Assembly: GCA_046349615.1 (NCBI GenBank)
Contig: JAXMBZ010000017.1
Location: 34,168-98,167 of the forward strand
Source: JADJNY01 sp046349615
GTDB taxonomy: Bacteria; Planctomycetota; UBA1135; GCA-002686595
Length of the DNA stretch: 64,000 nt
Reading direction: 5' to 3'
The position numbers and the translations under genes are program-made. The notes under the pieces were generated by a model. It worked only from the letters and a program-made list of their open reading frames with translations. It made no database searches and had not been told where the DNA came from. Of this stretch, positions 53,798 to 62,894 are shown in pieces. How positions within the stretch are numbered: position 1 is the first letter of the stretch; each line of letters starts with the position of its first letter.

Positions 53798-56188
53798 ATG
53801 AGTTCGCGCTGGAAGCGGCCGCCCGCCGCGATCGAACGGCTCGTCGACGCGCCTCCGACGCCGTGGGTGCTCACGTCGCCCGATGCGCGCTCCCTCCTGT
53901 TCGTCGAGCACGCTCCGCATCCGCCGCTCGCCGACCTCGCGCGCCCCAAGCTCAAGCTCGCGGGGCTGCGCATCGATCCCGCCTGCGACGCGCGTCATCA
54001 GGCCGCGTTCGGCACGGGGCTCGTGCTCCGCGAGCTCGCGAGCGGGCGCGAGCGGCGCGTCCCGCTGCCCGCCGAGCGCCGCGTGCACGGCCTCTCGTGG
54101 GCGCCCGACGGCGCGCGCGTCGCGGTGATGCTCGTCGGCGGCGCGGGGCTCGAACTCGCGGTGCTCGACGTCGAGCGCGCCGAGCTCCGCGTGCTCGTCG
54201 AGCACGTGCATGCGGTCTTCGGGTCGGGCGCCGACTGGGTGCCCGATCCGCGCTCGAACCGCTGCGACGCGCTGCTCGTCTCGCTCGTCCCGCGCGGACG
54301 CGGCGCGCCGCCCGAGAAGGCGGACGACGGGCCCTCCGTGCAGGACGCGCGCGGCGAGGTGACGCCGCTGCGCACGCACGCCGACCTGCTCGCGTCGCCG
54401 CACGACGAAGCGCTCTTCGAGCACCACGCGCGCTCCGAACTCGCGCGTCTCGACCTCGCGACGGGCGCGCTCGTCCGCTACGACGGCGCGGGACTCCACC
54501 TCGCGCTCGACGCCGCGCCCTGCGGGCGGTTCGTGCTCGTCACGCGCGCCGTGCGGCCGTTCTCGTACCAGATGGGCGTGCACGGCTTCCCGCAGGAGCT
54601 CGAACTCTTCGACCTCGAGAGCGGAGCGCGCCGGCGCGTCCTCGACGTGCCCGCGGCGGAGAACGTGCCGATCGAAGGCGTCCGGCGTGGGCCGCGCGCG
54701 CTCCGTTGGCATCCGCTCGCGTCCTCGCGGCTCCTCTGGCTCGAAGCGCTCGACGGCGGCGATCCTCGGACGACCGCGCCGCACCGCGACCGTTGGATGG
54801 AGCTCGACGTCGCCGCGCTCGCGTTCGAGGGCGAGCGCGACGAACCGCTCCTCGCGAACGGTCGCGGAGCCGAGCTGCTGCGCGTCGAGCACCGCGCGAG
54901 CGCGCTCTTCTGGTTCGCGGACGGCGAGCGCTTCCTCGCGCGCGAGTACGACCGCGAGCGGCGCTGGACGCGCATGCGGCTCCACCGCCGCGGCGCGAGC
55001 GAGGCGCTCGCGGTGCTCGACGACCGCAGCGTGCACGATCGCTACGGCGATCCGGGCGGCGTCGTGCTCGCGCCGCTCGGGAGCGGTCGTCGCGTCGTGC
55101 ACGAGGAGGACGGCGCGGTGTTGCGCGCGAGCGAAGGCGAGAGCGAGCGCGGCGCGCGTCCGTTCCTCGACCGGCAGACGCTCGCGGACGGCGCGCGCGT
55201 CCGGCTCTTCCAGAGCGGCGAGGGCGAGCACGAGGGCCTCTTCTCGCTCGTGCGCGACGACGCCGGGCGCGCGCGCGCGTTCCTCACGCGGCACGAGAGC
55301 CCGCTGTCGCCGCCGAACCTGCGCCTGCGCCGTTTCGATGCGCCGGGCTTCGAGCACGCGACGGAGTTCGCGGACCCGACGCCGGAACTGCGTGGGATCA
55401 CGAAAGAGCTCGTGCGGTACCGGCGCGCGGACGGCGTCGAGCTCTCGGGCACGCTGCACCTGCCCCCGGACTGGGACGGGAAGCCGCTGCCGCTCGTCGT
55501 GTGGGCGTATCCCTACGAGTACGTCGACGCGGACACCGCGGGCCAGGTGCGCGAGACGCCGCACGCGTTCACGCGCTTCTCGGGCGCGTCGCCGCTCGCG
55601 TTCGTGCTGCGCGGATACGCGTTGCTCGAGGGCGCGTCGATGCCCGTCGTCGGTCCGCCGGAGACGATGAACGACACGTTCGTCGAGCAGTGCGTCGCGT
55701 CCGCGCGCGCGGCGATCGAGCACCTCGCCGCGCGCGGAGTCGCCGATCCGGCGCGCGTCGGGATCGCGGGGCACAGCTACGGCGCGTTCCTCGTCGCGCT
55801 CCTGCTCGCGCACTCCGAGCTCTTCCGCGCCGGCATCGCGCGCAGCGGCGCGTACAACCGCACGCTGACGCCGTTCGGGTTCCAGAGCGAGCGCCGCACG
55901 CTGTGGGAGGCGCGCGCGACGTACCTCGCGCTGTCGCCGTTCCTCGACGCGCAGCGGATCCGCGCGCCGCTCCTGCTCGTGCACGGCGCGGAGGACCCGA
56001 ACCCGGGCACGCTCCCGCTGCAGAGCGAGCGGCTCTTCCACGCGATCAAGGGCACGGGCGGCGTCGCGCGGCTCGTCGTGCTGCCGCACGAAGGGCACGC
56101 GTACCGCGCGCGAGAGACGGTGCTCCACGTGCTCGCGGAGATGCTCGGGTGGTTCGACGAGCACGTCCGCGGCGCGGCGCCGAAGTGA
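53798..56188 (+). CDS. S9 family (glutamyl-endopeptidase-like) serine peptidase
   Basis: The 796-residue protein has an N-terminal beta-propeller (about 1-520) and an alpha/beta-hydrolase peptidase domain. The catalytic triad is S660 in GIAGHSYGAFL, D733 in HGAEDPNPGT and H767 in LPHEGHAY. The sequence GIARSGAYNRTLTPFGFQ and RRTLWEARATY closely resemble the S9D glutamyl endopeptidase group known from plastids and cyanobacteria. There is no signal peptide, so it is probably cytoplasmic, cleaving peptides and possibly Glu-containing substrates. CAGAAT (53783-53788) ends nine bases before ATG 53798, with no ribosome site. It follows the ECF/FecR pair by 132 bases but is probably its own transcript. 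Confidence 0.9.
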   Translation: MSSRWKRPPAAIERLVDAPPTPWVLTSPDARSLLFVEHAPHPPLADLARPKLKLAGLRIDPACDARHQAAFGTGLVLRELASGRERRVPLPAERRVHGLSWAPDGARVAVMLVGGAGLELAVLDVERAELRVLVEHVHAVFGSGADWVPDPRSNRCDALLVSLVPRGRGAPPEKADDGPSVQDARGEVTPLRTHADLLASPHDEALFEHHARSELARLDLATGALVRYDGAGLHLALDAAPCGRFVLVTRAVRPFSYQMGVHGFPQELELFDLESGARRRVLDVPAAENVPIEGVRRGPRALRWHPLASSRLLWLEALDGGDPRTTAPHRDRWMELDVAALAFEGERDEPLLANGRGAELLRVEHRASALFWFADGERFLAREYDRERRWTRMRLHRRGASEALAVLDDRSVHDRYGDPGGVVLAPLGSGRRVVHEEDGAVLRASEGESERGARPFLDRQTLADGARVRLFQSGEGEHEGLFSLVRDDAGRARAFLTRHESPLSPPNLRLRRFDAPGFEHATEFADPTPELRGITKELVRYRRADGVELSGTLHLPPDWDGKPLPLVVWAYPYEYVDADTAGQVRETPHAFTRFSGASPLAFVLRGYALLEGASMPVVGPPETMNDTFVEQCVASARAAIEHLAARGVADPARVGIAGHSYGAFLVALLLAHSELFRAGIARSGAYNRTLTPFGFQSERRTLWEARATYLALSPFLDAQRIRAPLLLVHGAEDPNPGTLPLQSERLFHAIKGTGGVARLVVLPHEGHAYRARETVLHVLAEMLGWFDEHVRGAAPK

Positions 56189-56216
56189 CGGACGAGGACC
56201 GATCGCGCGACGCGCG

Positions 56217-57311
56217 CTAGCGCGGCCGCTCGTCTTCGCGACGCTCCGGCTTCGGCGCGAAGAACAGCGCCTTCACGCGCGCGAACCAGGCGTCCGCGTG
56301 CGCGGCGAGCCCGGCCTTCGAGAAGTGGATGTGGTCGTGCGAGTGCCGGAGCTCCCCGCGGAACACGTCGGTGTCCGGGCCCTCGAGCGCGAGCCCCGCC
56401 TTCCAGAGCTCCGCCTGCGCGTCGCGGATCGCCTGCATCTTCTCGCCCGCGAGGTCGGGCACGTAGCTCGCGTGCGCGACGACGATCGGCGGGAGCGGCA
56501 GGTCGAGCTCCGCCGCGAGGTCCGCGCGCAGCTTCGTGAAGAGCTCGACGTACTCCTTCGCGCTCATCGAACCCAGCGCGTCGGTCTCGCCCTGATGCCA
56601 GAGGATCGCGCGCGACGGCCCGACCTGCTCGAGCCGCTCCGCGAGGCCGCGGAAGAGCTCGAGCCGGCGGTCGTCGCGCGCCACGAACACGTGGTCCTTC
56701 TGCCACGCGCGGATCGACGTGCCGCCGAAGCCCGTCGACGCGAGCCCGATCGGGACGCCGAGCTCCTTCGCGAGGCGCGCGCCGAAGCGCGGCCACGGGC
56801 TGCCGAGGTTGCTCTTGTCCTGCACGCCGGGCATCGGGTCGCGCGCGAGCGACCACGCGAGCCCGTCGAACGCGCTGACGCGGTCGTCCTCGGAGGGCGT
56901 GCGCTCCTCGCCGAAGTTCGTCGAGTTCGACTGGCCGGCGATCACGAACACCTCGCCGACGCCGAAGTGCTCGACGCGCAGGAACGCCGGTGCGTCGGCG
57001 CTCTCCGCGAGTTCGAGCGCGTACCAGCCGCCGGCGGGAACGCGCACGAGCGCGCTGAAGCGCTGGCGCGGACCTTCGAGATCGCGCAGCTCGAGCTCCT
57101 TCGTCACGACGCGCTCCGCGCCGCGCAGGACGCGCGCCGTCGCGTGCGCGAGGCCGTCGAGGCACGAGCCCTCGACGCGCACCTCGGCGCCGTCCTTCGC
57201 GTCGCGCTGGAAGACCTGCCGGTCGAGCACGGTCTCGACGACGGGCGCGAGCGGCGTGGGACCGGTCGGCGTCTGCGCGAGGCCTGCGACGAGCACGAGG
57301 GCGAGGTGCAT
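56217..57311 (-). CDS. Secreted sialate O-acetylesterase-like SGNH esterase
   Basis: The 364-residue product has a short hydrophobic N-terminus (MHLALVLVAGLAQTP) and a beta-domain, then the SGNH-type catalytic domain: FVIAGQSNSTNFGEER with S128, ASTGFGGTSIRAWQ, ILWHQGETDA and HSHDHIHFSKAG, where D and H complete the triad. This matches the sialic-acid 9-O-acetylesterase/acetylxylan esterase group (DUF303, CE6-like). It would remove acetyl groups from extracellular glycans. CACACT on the minus strand (57318-57323) is six bases before ATG 57311. It converges with the S9 peptidase with a 28-base gap. Confidence 0.87.
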   Translation of the reverse strand: MHLALVLVAGLAQTPTGPTPLAPVVETVLDRQVFQRDAKDGAEVRVEGSCLDGLAHATARVLRGAERVVTKELELRDLEGPRQRFSALVRVPAGGWYALELAESADAPAFLRVEHFGVGEVFVIAGQSNSTNFGEERTPSEDDRVSAFDGLAWSLARDPMPGVQDKSNLGSPWPRFGARLAKELGVPIGLASTGFGGTSIRAWQKDHVFVARDDRRLELFRGLAERLEQVGPSRAILWHQGETDALGSMSAKEYVELFTKLRADLAAELDLPLPPIVVAHASYVPDLAGEKMQAIRDAQAELWKAGLALEGPDTDVFRGELRHSHDHIHFSKAGLAAHADAWFARVKALFFAPKPERREDERPR

Positions 57312-57520
57312 GCGCGCAGTGTGACCGATCCGGCGCGCGAGCGGCAACGTCGTGCGGGGATCCTGGCGGGAGCGGGCGCTCGAACTCCGCGCAGCGACTC
57401 CGATGTGACACGACGCCGGGGGCCTCGGCGACCTACGACGGCTCGAACTCCGCGCGACGCCGAGTCGCTCGGGCCCACGCGCCGCTGGAACTCCGCCGCG
57501 CGCGCGGAGAAGCTCTGCGC

Positions 57521-58768
57521 ATGCCTCGAAGAAGCCGTCGCACTCCGCCTGCGCTCGCTCCGCTCCCACGCGATCCGAAGGACGACTCGGCGCCGGCCCC
57601 CGTCGAGGCGCGGCGCGCGCTCTGGACCGCCGTCGTCGGTGCGCGGCCCGAACACGTCGCCGGCGCGCCCGTCCCGCTCGCGACGGCGCGCGGCAAGGTC
57701 GAGAACCTCGTCGGCTACGCGCAGGTCCCGCTCGGCCTCGCGGGGCCGCTGAAGGTCGACACGAGCGACGGTCCGCGCGAGCTCTACGTGCCGCTCGCGA
57801 CGACGGAGGGCGCGCTCGTCGCGTCGTACTCGCGCGGGATGCGCCTGCTCGCCGCGGGCGGCTTCGCGCGTTCGCGCGTCGTGCGCGAGGGTCTCTCGCA
57901 GTCGCCCGTGCTCGTCTTCCCGAGCGCGGAGCGCGCGCTCGCCGCGGCGGACGTCGCGCGGAAGAGCCACGCGCGCTTCGCGAAGCTCGTGGCGACGACG
58001 ACGAGCCACGGCGCACTCGTCCGCACCGAGGCGCGCGTCGTCGGCCGCCGGCTCGTGCTCGAGCTCGTGTTCACGACGGGCGACGCGATCGGGATCAACA
58101 TGGCGGCGCGCGCCGCGGACCTGTGCTCGGCCGACCTCGCGAAGCGCACGCGCGCCGAAGCGCGCTACGTCCACGGCGAGGACGTCGAGAAGCGCGCGAA
58201 CGCCCGCGCGTTGTTCGAAGGCCGCGGACGGAGCGTCGTGTGCGAGGCCGTCGTCCCGCGCGCGGCGCTGCTCGAGCTCGCGCGCACGACGCCCGAGGCG
58301 CTCGTCGCGATCCAGCGCAGCTACCACGCCGGCTTCGCGCGCCTCGGCACGCAGAACTGGCTCGTGCAGAGCGCGAACGGGCTCGCGGCGGCGTTCCTCG
58401 CCCTCGGTCAGGACGTCGCGTACGTCACGGAGAGCGCGACGGGCTTCCTCGACCTCGAGGTCTCCGCCGACGGCGACTTGTTCGCCGCCGTGACGCTCCC
58501 GTCGCTCCTCGTCGGCACCGTCGGCGGCGGGACGGGGCAGGGCACGGCGCGGGAGTGCCTCGAGCTCCTCGACTGCTTCGGCGCGGGGCGCGCGAACCGG
58601 CTCGCGGAGGTGCTCGGCGCCCTCGTCCTCGCCGGCGACCTCTCCTTGATGGCCGCCTTCTGCGCGCACGAGTTCGTCGCCGCGCACGAGCGGCTCGGCC
58701 GCAACCGACCCGAGGCTCCGGCGCGCGCGCGGCGACCGTCCGGGCGCGCGCGCGGCCCACGCGCCTGA
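57521..58768 (+). CDS. Class I-like HMG-CoA reductase
   Basis: The 415-residue protein has the class I hydroxymethylglutaryl-CoA reductase signatures ENLVGYAQVPLGLAGPL, TTEGALVASYSRG, GDAIGINMAARAAD and GTVGGGTGQGTA. The four catalytic residues align: E96, K224 (in DVEKRANA), D298 (in LGQDVAYV) and H389 (in FVAAHERLG). The usual DKKPAA motif is changed to EKRANA, and the His region is VAAHERLGRNR. HMG-CoA reductase makes mevalonate, the precursor of isoprenoids. The first 30 residues are Pro/Arg-rich and not conserved, and the Arg-rich C-terminus ends shortly after the His motif. A GCGGAGAAG site lies about ten bases before ATG 57521. No other mevalonate gene is in the window. Confidence 0.88.
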   Translation: MPRRSRRTPPALAPLPRDPKDDSAPAPVEARRALWTAVVGARPEHVAGAPVPLATARGKVENLVGYAQVPLGLAGPLKVDTSDGPRELYVPLATTEGALVASYSRGMRLLAAGGFARSRVVREGLSQSPVLVFPSAERALAAADVARKSHARFAKLVATTTSHGALVRTEARVVGRRLVLELVFTTGDAIGINMAARAADLCSADLAKRTRAEARYVHGEDVEKRANARALFEGRGRSVVCEAVVPRAALLELARTTPEALVAIQRSYHAGFARLGTQNWLVQSANGLAAAFLALGQDVAYVTESATGFLDLEVSADGDLFAAVTLPSLLVGTVGGGTGQGTARECLELLDCFGAGRANRLAEVLGALVLAGDLSLMAAFCAHEFVAAHERLGRNRPEAPARARRPSGRARGPRA

Positions 58769-58891
58769 TCCCCCCGGGCCCGATCCGGGCGCCCGTCGCC
58801 CCAGGGCCGGGACGAGGCGCGCGCGACCTGGAAAGTTCTTCAAGGACCCCCGCCTCGCGGGCCGATGGGCTCGTCCGCGAAGGGGTCCGGC

Positions 58892-58919
58892 TTGACGCCC
58901 GCCCGCGCCTCGCTACCCT
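58892..58919 (+). promoter_or_regulatory. Putative fusA promoter
   Basis: TTGACG (58892-58897, one change from consensus), a 16-base spacer and TACCCT (58914-58919) form a reasonable sigma-70 promoter. It gives a leader of about 150 bases before ATG 59076, with an AGGAC site at 59063-59067. No other feature is seen in the 307 bases between the HMG-CoA reductase gene and fusA. Confidence 0.45.
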
Positions 58920-59075
58920 CCTTGGCCTCATTTTCCCGCGATCCGCCTCCGGCCCGCACACGTGCGCGGGAGGGGAGCGAGCTCGCGACACGGCGGGAGC
59001 CCGCCGGCTCCCTCCGGCTCCGCCGCGCCCTAGACCGCCGTGCTTCGAACCACGGCGAGACCAGGACCGACCGTC

Positions 59076-61184
59076 ATGACCACCCTCACGAAGAGCGAAT
59101 CACCGCGTCCGAACAAGAAGAAGCGTGGCTTCGAGACCCACCGCAACATCGGCATCATGGCGCACATCGATGCCGGCAAGACGACGGTGACGGAGCGCAT
59201 CCTCTTCCTGACCGGCAAGATCCACATGACGGGGGAGGTCCACGACGGCGAAGCGACGATGGACTTCCTCGAAGAGGAACGAAAGCGCGGCATCACGATC
59301 CAGTCCGCCGCGACGGCCTGCGAGTGGAACCTCCACTCGGTCAACATCATCGACACGCCGGGTCACGTCGACTTCACGGCCGAGGTCGAGCGCTCGCTCC
59401 GCGTGCTCGACGGCGCGGTCGCCGTCTTCGACGCGGTCAGCGGCGTCGAAGCGCAGTCCGAGACGGTGTGGCGCCAGGCGAACCGCTACGGCGTCGCGCG
59501 CATCTGCTTCCTCAACAAGATGGACCGCGTCGGCGCGGACTTCTGGGGCTCCGTCGAATCGATCCGCGAGCGCCTCGACGCGCGCCCGGTCCCGGTGCAG
59601 ATCCCGGTCGGCCAGGAGAAGGAGTTCCGCGGCGTCATCGACCTCGTGCGGATGAAGATGTACGAGTTCCCCGAGGAATTCGAAGGCAAGCAGTACCTCG
59701 AGAGCGACGTCCCGGCGGAGATGCTCGAAGAGGCGAAGACCCACCGCAAGAAGATGATCGAGAACGCGGCGGAGTTCGACGAGCAGCTGCTCGAGCTCTT
59801 CATCGAGGACAAGGAGCCGACGGAGGAACTCGTCCTCGCCGCGCTCCGCAAGGGCACCCTCGCGATGGCGATCAACCCCGTCGTCTGCGGCAGCGCGCTG
59901 AAGCACAAGGGCGTGCGCTTCATGCTCGACGCGGTCGTCGACTTCCTGCCGAGCCCGCTCGACCTCCCGGCCGTCGAAGGCCTCGAACCGCGCACGGACA
60001 ACAAGGTGATCCGCAAGCGCACGCCGGACGAGCCGCTCTGCCTCATGGCGTTCAAGACGATCGCCGAGTCGACGGGCGACCTGACCTTCGTCCGCATCTA
60101 CTCCGGCACGCTCAAGAAGAGCACGAACGTGCTCAACACGCGCACCGGCAAGACCGAGCGCATCGGCCGCATCGTGCGCATGTTCGCGAACAAGCGCGAA
60201 CCGCTCGACGAGCTGCAGGCCGGGGACATCGGCGCGATCGTCGGACTCAAGAACACGTACACCGGCGACACCCTCTGCGACGAGGAGAAGCCGATCCAGC
60301 TCAACAAGATCCAGTTCCCCGACACCGTGATCTCGATGTCGATCGAGCCGAAGAAGTCGGCCGACCGCGACAAGCTGGGCGAGGTCATCAGCCGCATGAT
60401 GCGCGAGGACCCGACGTTCCGCGCTCAGACCAACGAGGCGACCGGCCAGCTGATCATCAGCGGGATGGGCGAGCTCCACCTCGAGGTCATCACGAACCGC
60501 ATCATGACCGAGCACAAGTGCGAGGTCGTGACCGGCAAGCCGAAGGTCGCGTACAAGCAGCGCCTCCGCAAGGCGATCGAGACCGAAGCCCGCTACATCC
60601 GCCAGTCGGGCGGTCGCGGTCAGTACGCCGTGATCACGGTGCGTTTCGAGCCCGTCGCGACGAAGGACGGCGACTTCGAGTTCGTCGACGCGATCAAGGG
60701 CGGTTCGGTGCCGCGCGAGTACATCCCGAAGGTCGGCAACGGCCTCGAGGAGGGCTTCAAGGGCGGCGGCCAGCTCGGCTTCCCGTTCGTGAACATCCGC
60801 GCGACGCTGACGGACGGCAAGTACCACGAAGTCGACTCGAGCGAAATGGCGTTCCACGCCGCGGGCTTGCTCGCGTTCCGCCAGGCGGCGGAGAACAACG
60901 TGACGCTGCTCGAGCCGATCATGAAGGTCGAAGTGCGCGTGCCCGAGGAGTTCATGGGTGCCGTCGTCGGCGACCTGAACAGCCGCCGCGGCGAAGTCGA
61001 AGAAGTCGACTCGATCGGCAACCAGCGCGTCGTCCGCGCGAAGGTGCCGATCGCGGAGATGTTCGCGTACTCGAGCTCGCTGCGCGGCGCGACGCAGGGC
61101 CGCGGCACGTACGCCATGGAACTGTGGGAGTACCGCGACGTGCCGAACAGCATCGCCGAGAAGGTGCTGAAGGGCGAAGCGTGA
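59076..61184 (+). CDS. fusA: Elongation factor G
   Basis: The 702-residue protein is a translational GTPase that moves tRNA and mRNA through the ribosome. The P-loop is AHIDAGKTT, switch II DTPGHVDFTAEVERS, and the base-recognition motif NKMD; GITIQSAA is the switch I region. Domains II-V are complete through GMGELHLEVI, RQSGGRGQYA and GALVG-like GAVVGDLNSRRG, and the length is normal. ATG 59076 was chosen over ATG 59040 because it has an AGGAC site and the EF-G N-terminus begins there. The gene stands alone, away from rpsL, rpsG or tuf, so it may be a secondary EF-G paralogue. GCGTGATCA/TGATCACGC pairing at 61179-61213 could be its terminator. Confidence 0.96.
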   Translation: MTTLTKSESPRPNKKKRGFETHRNIGIMAHIDAGKTTVTERILFLTGKIHMTGEVHDGEATMDFLEEERKRGITIQSAATACEWNLHSVNIIDTPGHVDFTAEVERSLRVLDGAVAVFDAVSGVEAQSETVWRQANRYGVARICFLNKMDRVGADFWGSVESIRERLDARPVPVQIPVGQEKEFRGVIDLVRMKMYEFPEEFEGKQYLESDVPAEMLEEAKTHRKKMIENAAEFDEQLLELFIEDKEPTEELVLAALRKGTLAMAINPVVCGSALKHKGVRFMLDAVVDFLPSPLDLPAVEGLEPRTDNKVIRKRTPDEPLCLMAFKTIAESTGDLTFVRIYSGTLKKSTNVLNTRTGKTERIGRIVRMFANKREPLDELQAGDIGAIVGLKNTYTGDTLCDEEKPIQLNKIQFPDTVISMSIEPKKSADRDKLGEVISRMMREDPTFRAQTNEATGQLIISGMGELHLEVITNRIMTEHKCEVVTGKPKVAYKQRLRKAIETEARYIRQSGGRGQYAVITVRFEPVATKDGDFEFVDAIKGGSVPREYIPKVGNGLEEGFKGGGQLGFPFVNIRATLTDGKYHEVDSSEMAFHAAGLLAFRQAAENNVTLLEPIMKVEVRVPEEFMGAVVGDLNSRRGEVEEVDSIGNQRVVRAKVPIAEMFAYSSSLRGATQGRGTYAMELWEYRDVPNSIAEKVLKGEA

Positions 61185-61213
61185 TCACGGGCGCGCCGCG
61201 CGCTTGATCACGC
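61179..61213 (+). terminator. Possible fusA terminator
   Basis: Perfect nine-base arms GCGTGATCA and TGATCACGC with a 17-base GC-rich loop overlap the fusA stop region. No T-run follows, so it is a weak candidate. Confidence 0.35.
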
Positions 61214-61283
61214 GCGGCACGCACACACCGAACGGAGTGTGAAGCGCGCGGGGGGCGACGAGAGCCGTCCTCCGCGCGCTCCT

Positions 61284-61327
61284 GTACGGTGCCAGAGCAA
61301 TTCGTTACCGGTTGACGAACGGGTGAA
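61284..61327 (+). repeat. REP-like repeat R1
   Basis: The 44-base unit begins GTACGGTGCCAGAGCAATTC and contains a hairpin TTCGTTA-CCGGT-TGACGAA (61301-61319) with one wobble pair, then CGGGTGAA. It is identical to R2 except at two positions, one of which replaces a T-G wobble by a C-G pair in the stem. Confidence 0.75.
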
Positions 61328-61546
61328 TCCGAGCTTCATCGCCGCCCCCGTGGTGAAGTGCCTGGCCCGAGGGAACGCGCGCGTTTCGGGAAGCGGGTCG
61401 CGCACGACACGGAGCGTGATGCGCGCGGGAGCCGACGAGTGTCGTCCTTCGCGCGCCCCGTGTCGCCGAGGCCTCGGACAGATTGAAAGTCGGACTTTCA
61501 ATTTGTCTGAACTGCTCGAACCCCGTCCTCAGCTGCAGGTTACATC

Positions 61547-61590
61547 GTACGGTGCCAGAGCAATTCGTCACCGGATGACGAACGGGTGAA
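61547..61590 (+). repeat. REP-like repeat R2
   Basis: It differs from R1 at 2 of 44 positions. The stem TTCGTCA-CCGGA-TGACGAA is perfectly paired (7 bases). The copy lies 209 bases before the RAYT start. Confidence 0.75.
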
Positions 61591-61799
61591 CTCGCCCCGA
61601 CGCCGACTCCCGCCCCGGGGAGGTCCGTCCCGATCGTGCTCTCGGGGCCTCAGCCCCGGCCGACCTCATCGCCGCATTGCTTCGAGGCGAAGACCGCTTT
61701 TCCCCACGTTCCGACCCGCCGACATCTCGCCGCGCCAACTTCATCGAATTCGATCGATGCCCGATCGCCGTCGTGGGCGTCATGCGGAGCGAGAGCTCC

Positions 61800-62879
61800 A
61801 TGCCGCGACATCCCCGTAGTGACGCCCCGGGCACCTGGCACCACGTGATGAACCGCGCCGTCGCGCGGCGCACGCTGTTCGAATCGAGCGGCGACATCCG
61901 CACGTTCCTCTCCCGCCTCGCGCTCGAGGTCCGCGCCGGCCGTATCGAGCTCCACGCGTTCTGCGTGCTGACGACGCACTTCCACCTGCTCGTGCGGAGC
62001 CCGACGGGCGAGCTCTCGGCCGTGATGCAGCGCGTGCAGAACGAGTACTCGCGTTGGTTCAATCGCGCGCGCCGCCGCGACGGCCCGCTCTTCAGGAGCC
62101 GCTTCCGCTCGAAGCCCGTCGAAACGCTCGCCTACCGCGAGTTCCTCGTGCGCTACATCGACGCGAACGCGGTCGCGGCCGGTCTCGTCGCGTCCGCCGA
62201 GCTCTACCCGTTCGGGAGCGCGCACGCGTACGCGCGCGAGCACGGCCCGCCGTGGCTCGAGCGCGAGTGGATCGAGTCGACGGTGCGACGGCATGCAGGA
62301 CTCGCTCGCTACGACCCCGCGCGCTATGCCGAATCGTTCGGTCCGCGCGGGACCGCGGCCGCGTCCGAACTGGTGGAGCGCCGGCTCGCGCTCGCGGACG
62401 TGCGCGAGGACCCGCTGGACGAGCTCCTGAACGCCGCGCCGGAGGCGGTGCTCACGTGGATGCGGCGCAAAGCAGAGCTCGCGGACGACACGCGGATCGG
62501 CGTGCCGGTGTGCGACGAGGACACGGTGTGCGCGGTGGTGGGGGAAGCGCACGCGCGCATCGGCGAGTGGGAAGTGCGTCCGGGCCGTCGCGCGGTCGAC
62601 GCGTGGCCAGTCGTGGAGGTCGGGCTCCTGCGCGAGCTGTGCGGCTCGACGTTGGGGCAAGCGGGGGTGCGCACGCATCGGCCGGCGAGTGGGGCCTGGG
62701 TATTGGATGTGCGGCACCGACAGCTCGCAATCGCGGACGAGTCGTACGCAAAGCGCGCGGTGGAACTCGCGAGGGAGGCGTTGGTGCGGTGCCACCCGGG
62801 GAGGGCGGGTGGTGTCGATGCGGGCGTGGTGGAGCGCGAAGTGACGGAGGGACGTGTGCTGCGAGTCGAGGGGGGATAG
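61800..62879 (+). CDS. REP-associated tyrosine transposase-like protein (RAYT)
   Basis: The 359-residue protein has a Y1/HUH nuclease fold of the IS200/IS605-like 'transposase_17' type. It begins MPRHPRSDAPGTWHHVMNRA, and has the HUH metal site in LTTHFHLLVRSP (H60, H62) and a catalytic tyrosine Y83 in VQNEYSRWFNRARRR, followed by GPLFRSRFRSK and FLVRYIDANAVAAG. RAYTs cut and mobilise REP palindromes and usually carry only the nuclease domain; here there is about 170 residues more (from about 190), rich in Arg, Ala and acidic residues, containing a C-terminal region I do not recognise. ATG 61800 was chosen at the family start, with GGAG ten bases ahead; earlier in-frame starts (61677, 61782) lack similarity. 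The gene is followed in the same frame by another coding region. Confidence 0.85.
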   Translation: MPRHPRSDAPGTWHHVMNRAVARRTLFESSGDIRTFLSRLALEVRAGRIELHAFCVLTTHFHLLVRSPTGELSAVMQRVQNEYSRWFNRARRRDGPLFRSRFRSKPVETLAYREFLVRYIDANAVAAGLVASAELYPFGSAHAYAREHGPPWLEREWIESTVRRHAGLARYDPARYAESFGPRGTAAASELVERRLALADVREDPLDELLNAAPEAVLTWMRRKAELADDTRIGVPVCDEDTVCAVVGEAHARIGEWEVRPGRRAVDAWPVVEVGLLRELCGSTLGQAGVRTHRPASGAWVLDVRHRQLAIADESYAKRAVELAREALVRCHPGRAGGVDAGVVEREVTEGRVLRVEGG

Positions 62880-62894
62880 AGAGCGAGGAACGGC

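Larger units (their letters stand above)
61214..61799. other. Gene-free region with REP-like repeats and duplications
   Basis: No gene is supported. A roughly 54-base segment (61232-61285) recurs imperfectly at 61409-61463 (both begin ACGGAG and contain GCGCGCGG and CGACGAG). Two 44-base repeats (separate entries) follow each. Between them lie the perfect palindromes CCGAGGCCTCGG (61466-61477) and ATTGAAAGTC-G-GACTTTCAAT (61482-61502). The region is less GC-rich than flanking genes and precedes the RAYT gene. Confidence 0.5.

Noticed and set aside
58769..59075. A small coding region between the HMG-CoA reductase and fusA genes
   Set aside because: The stretch holds a likely promoter and a leader only; open frames there have no coding features.
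61208..61589. Two short minus-strand and one plus-strand frames across the REP-like region
   Set aside because: They cross the repeats, have no start signals or motifs and would be translated from palindromic DNA.
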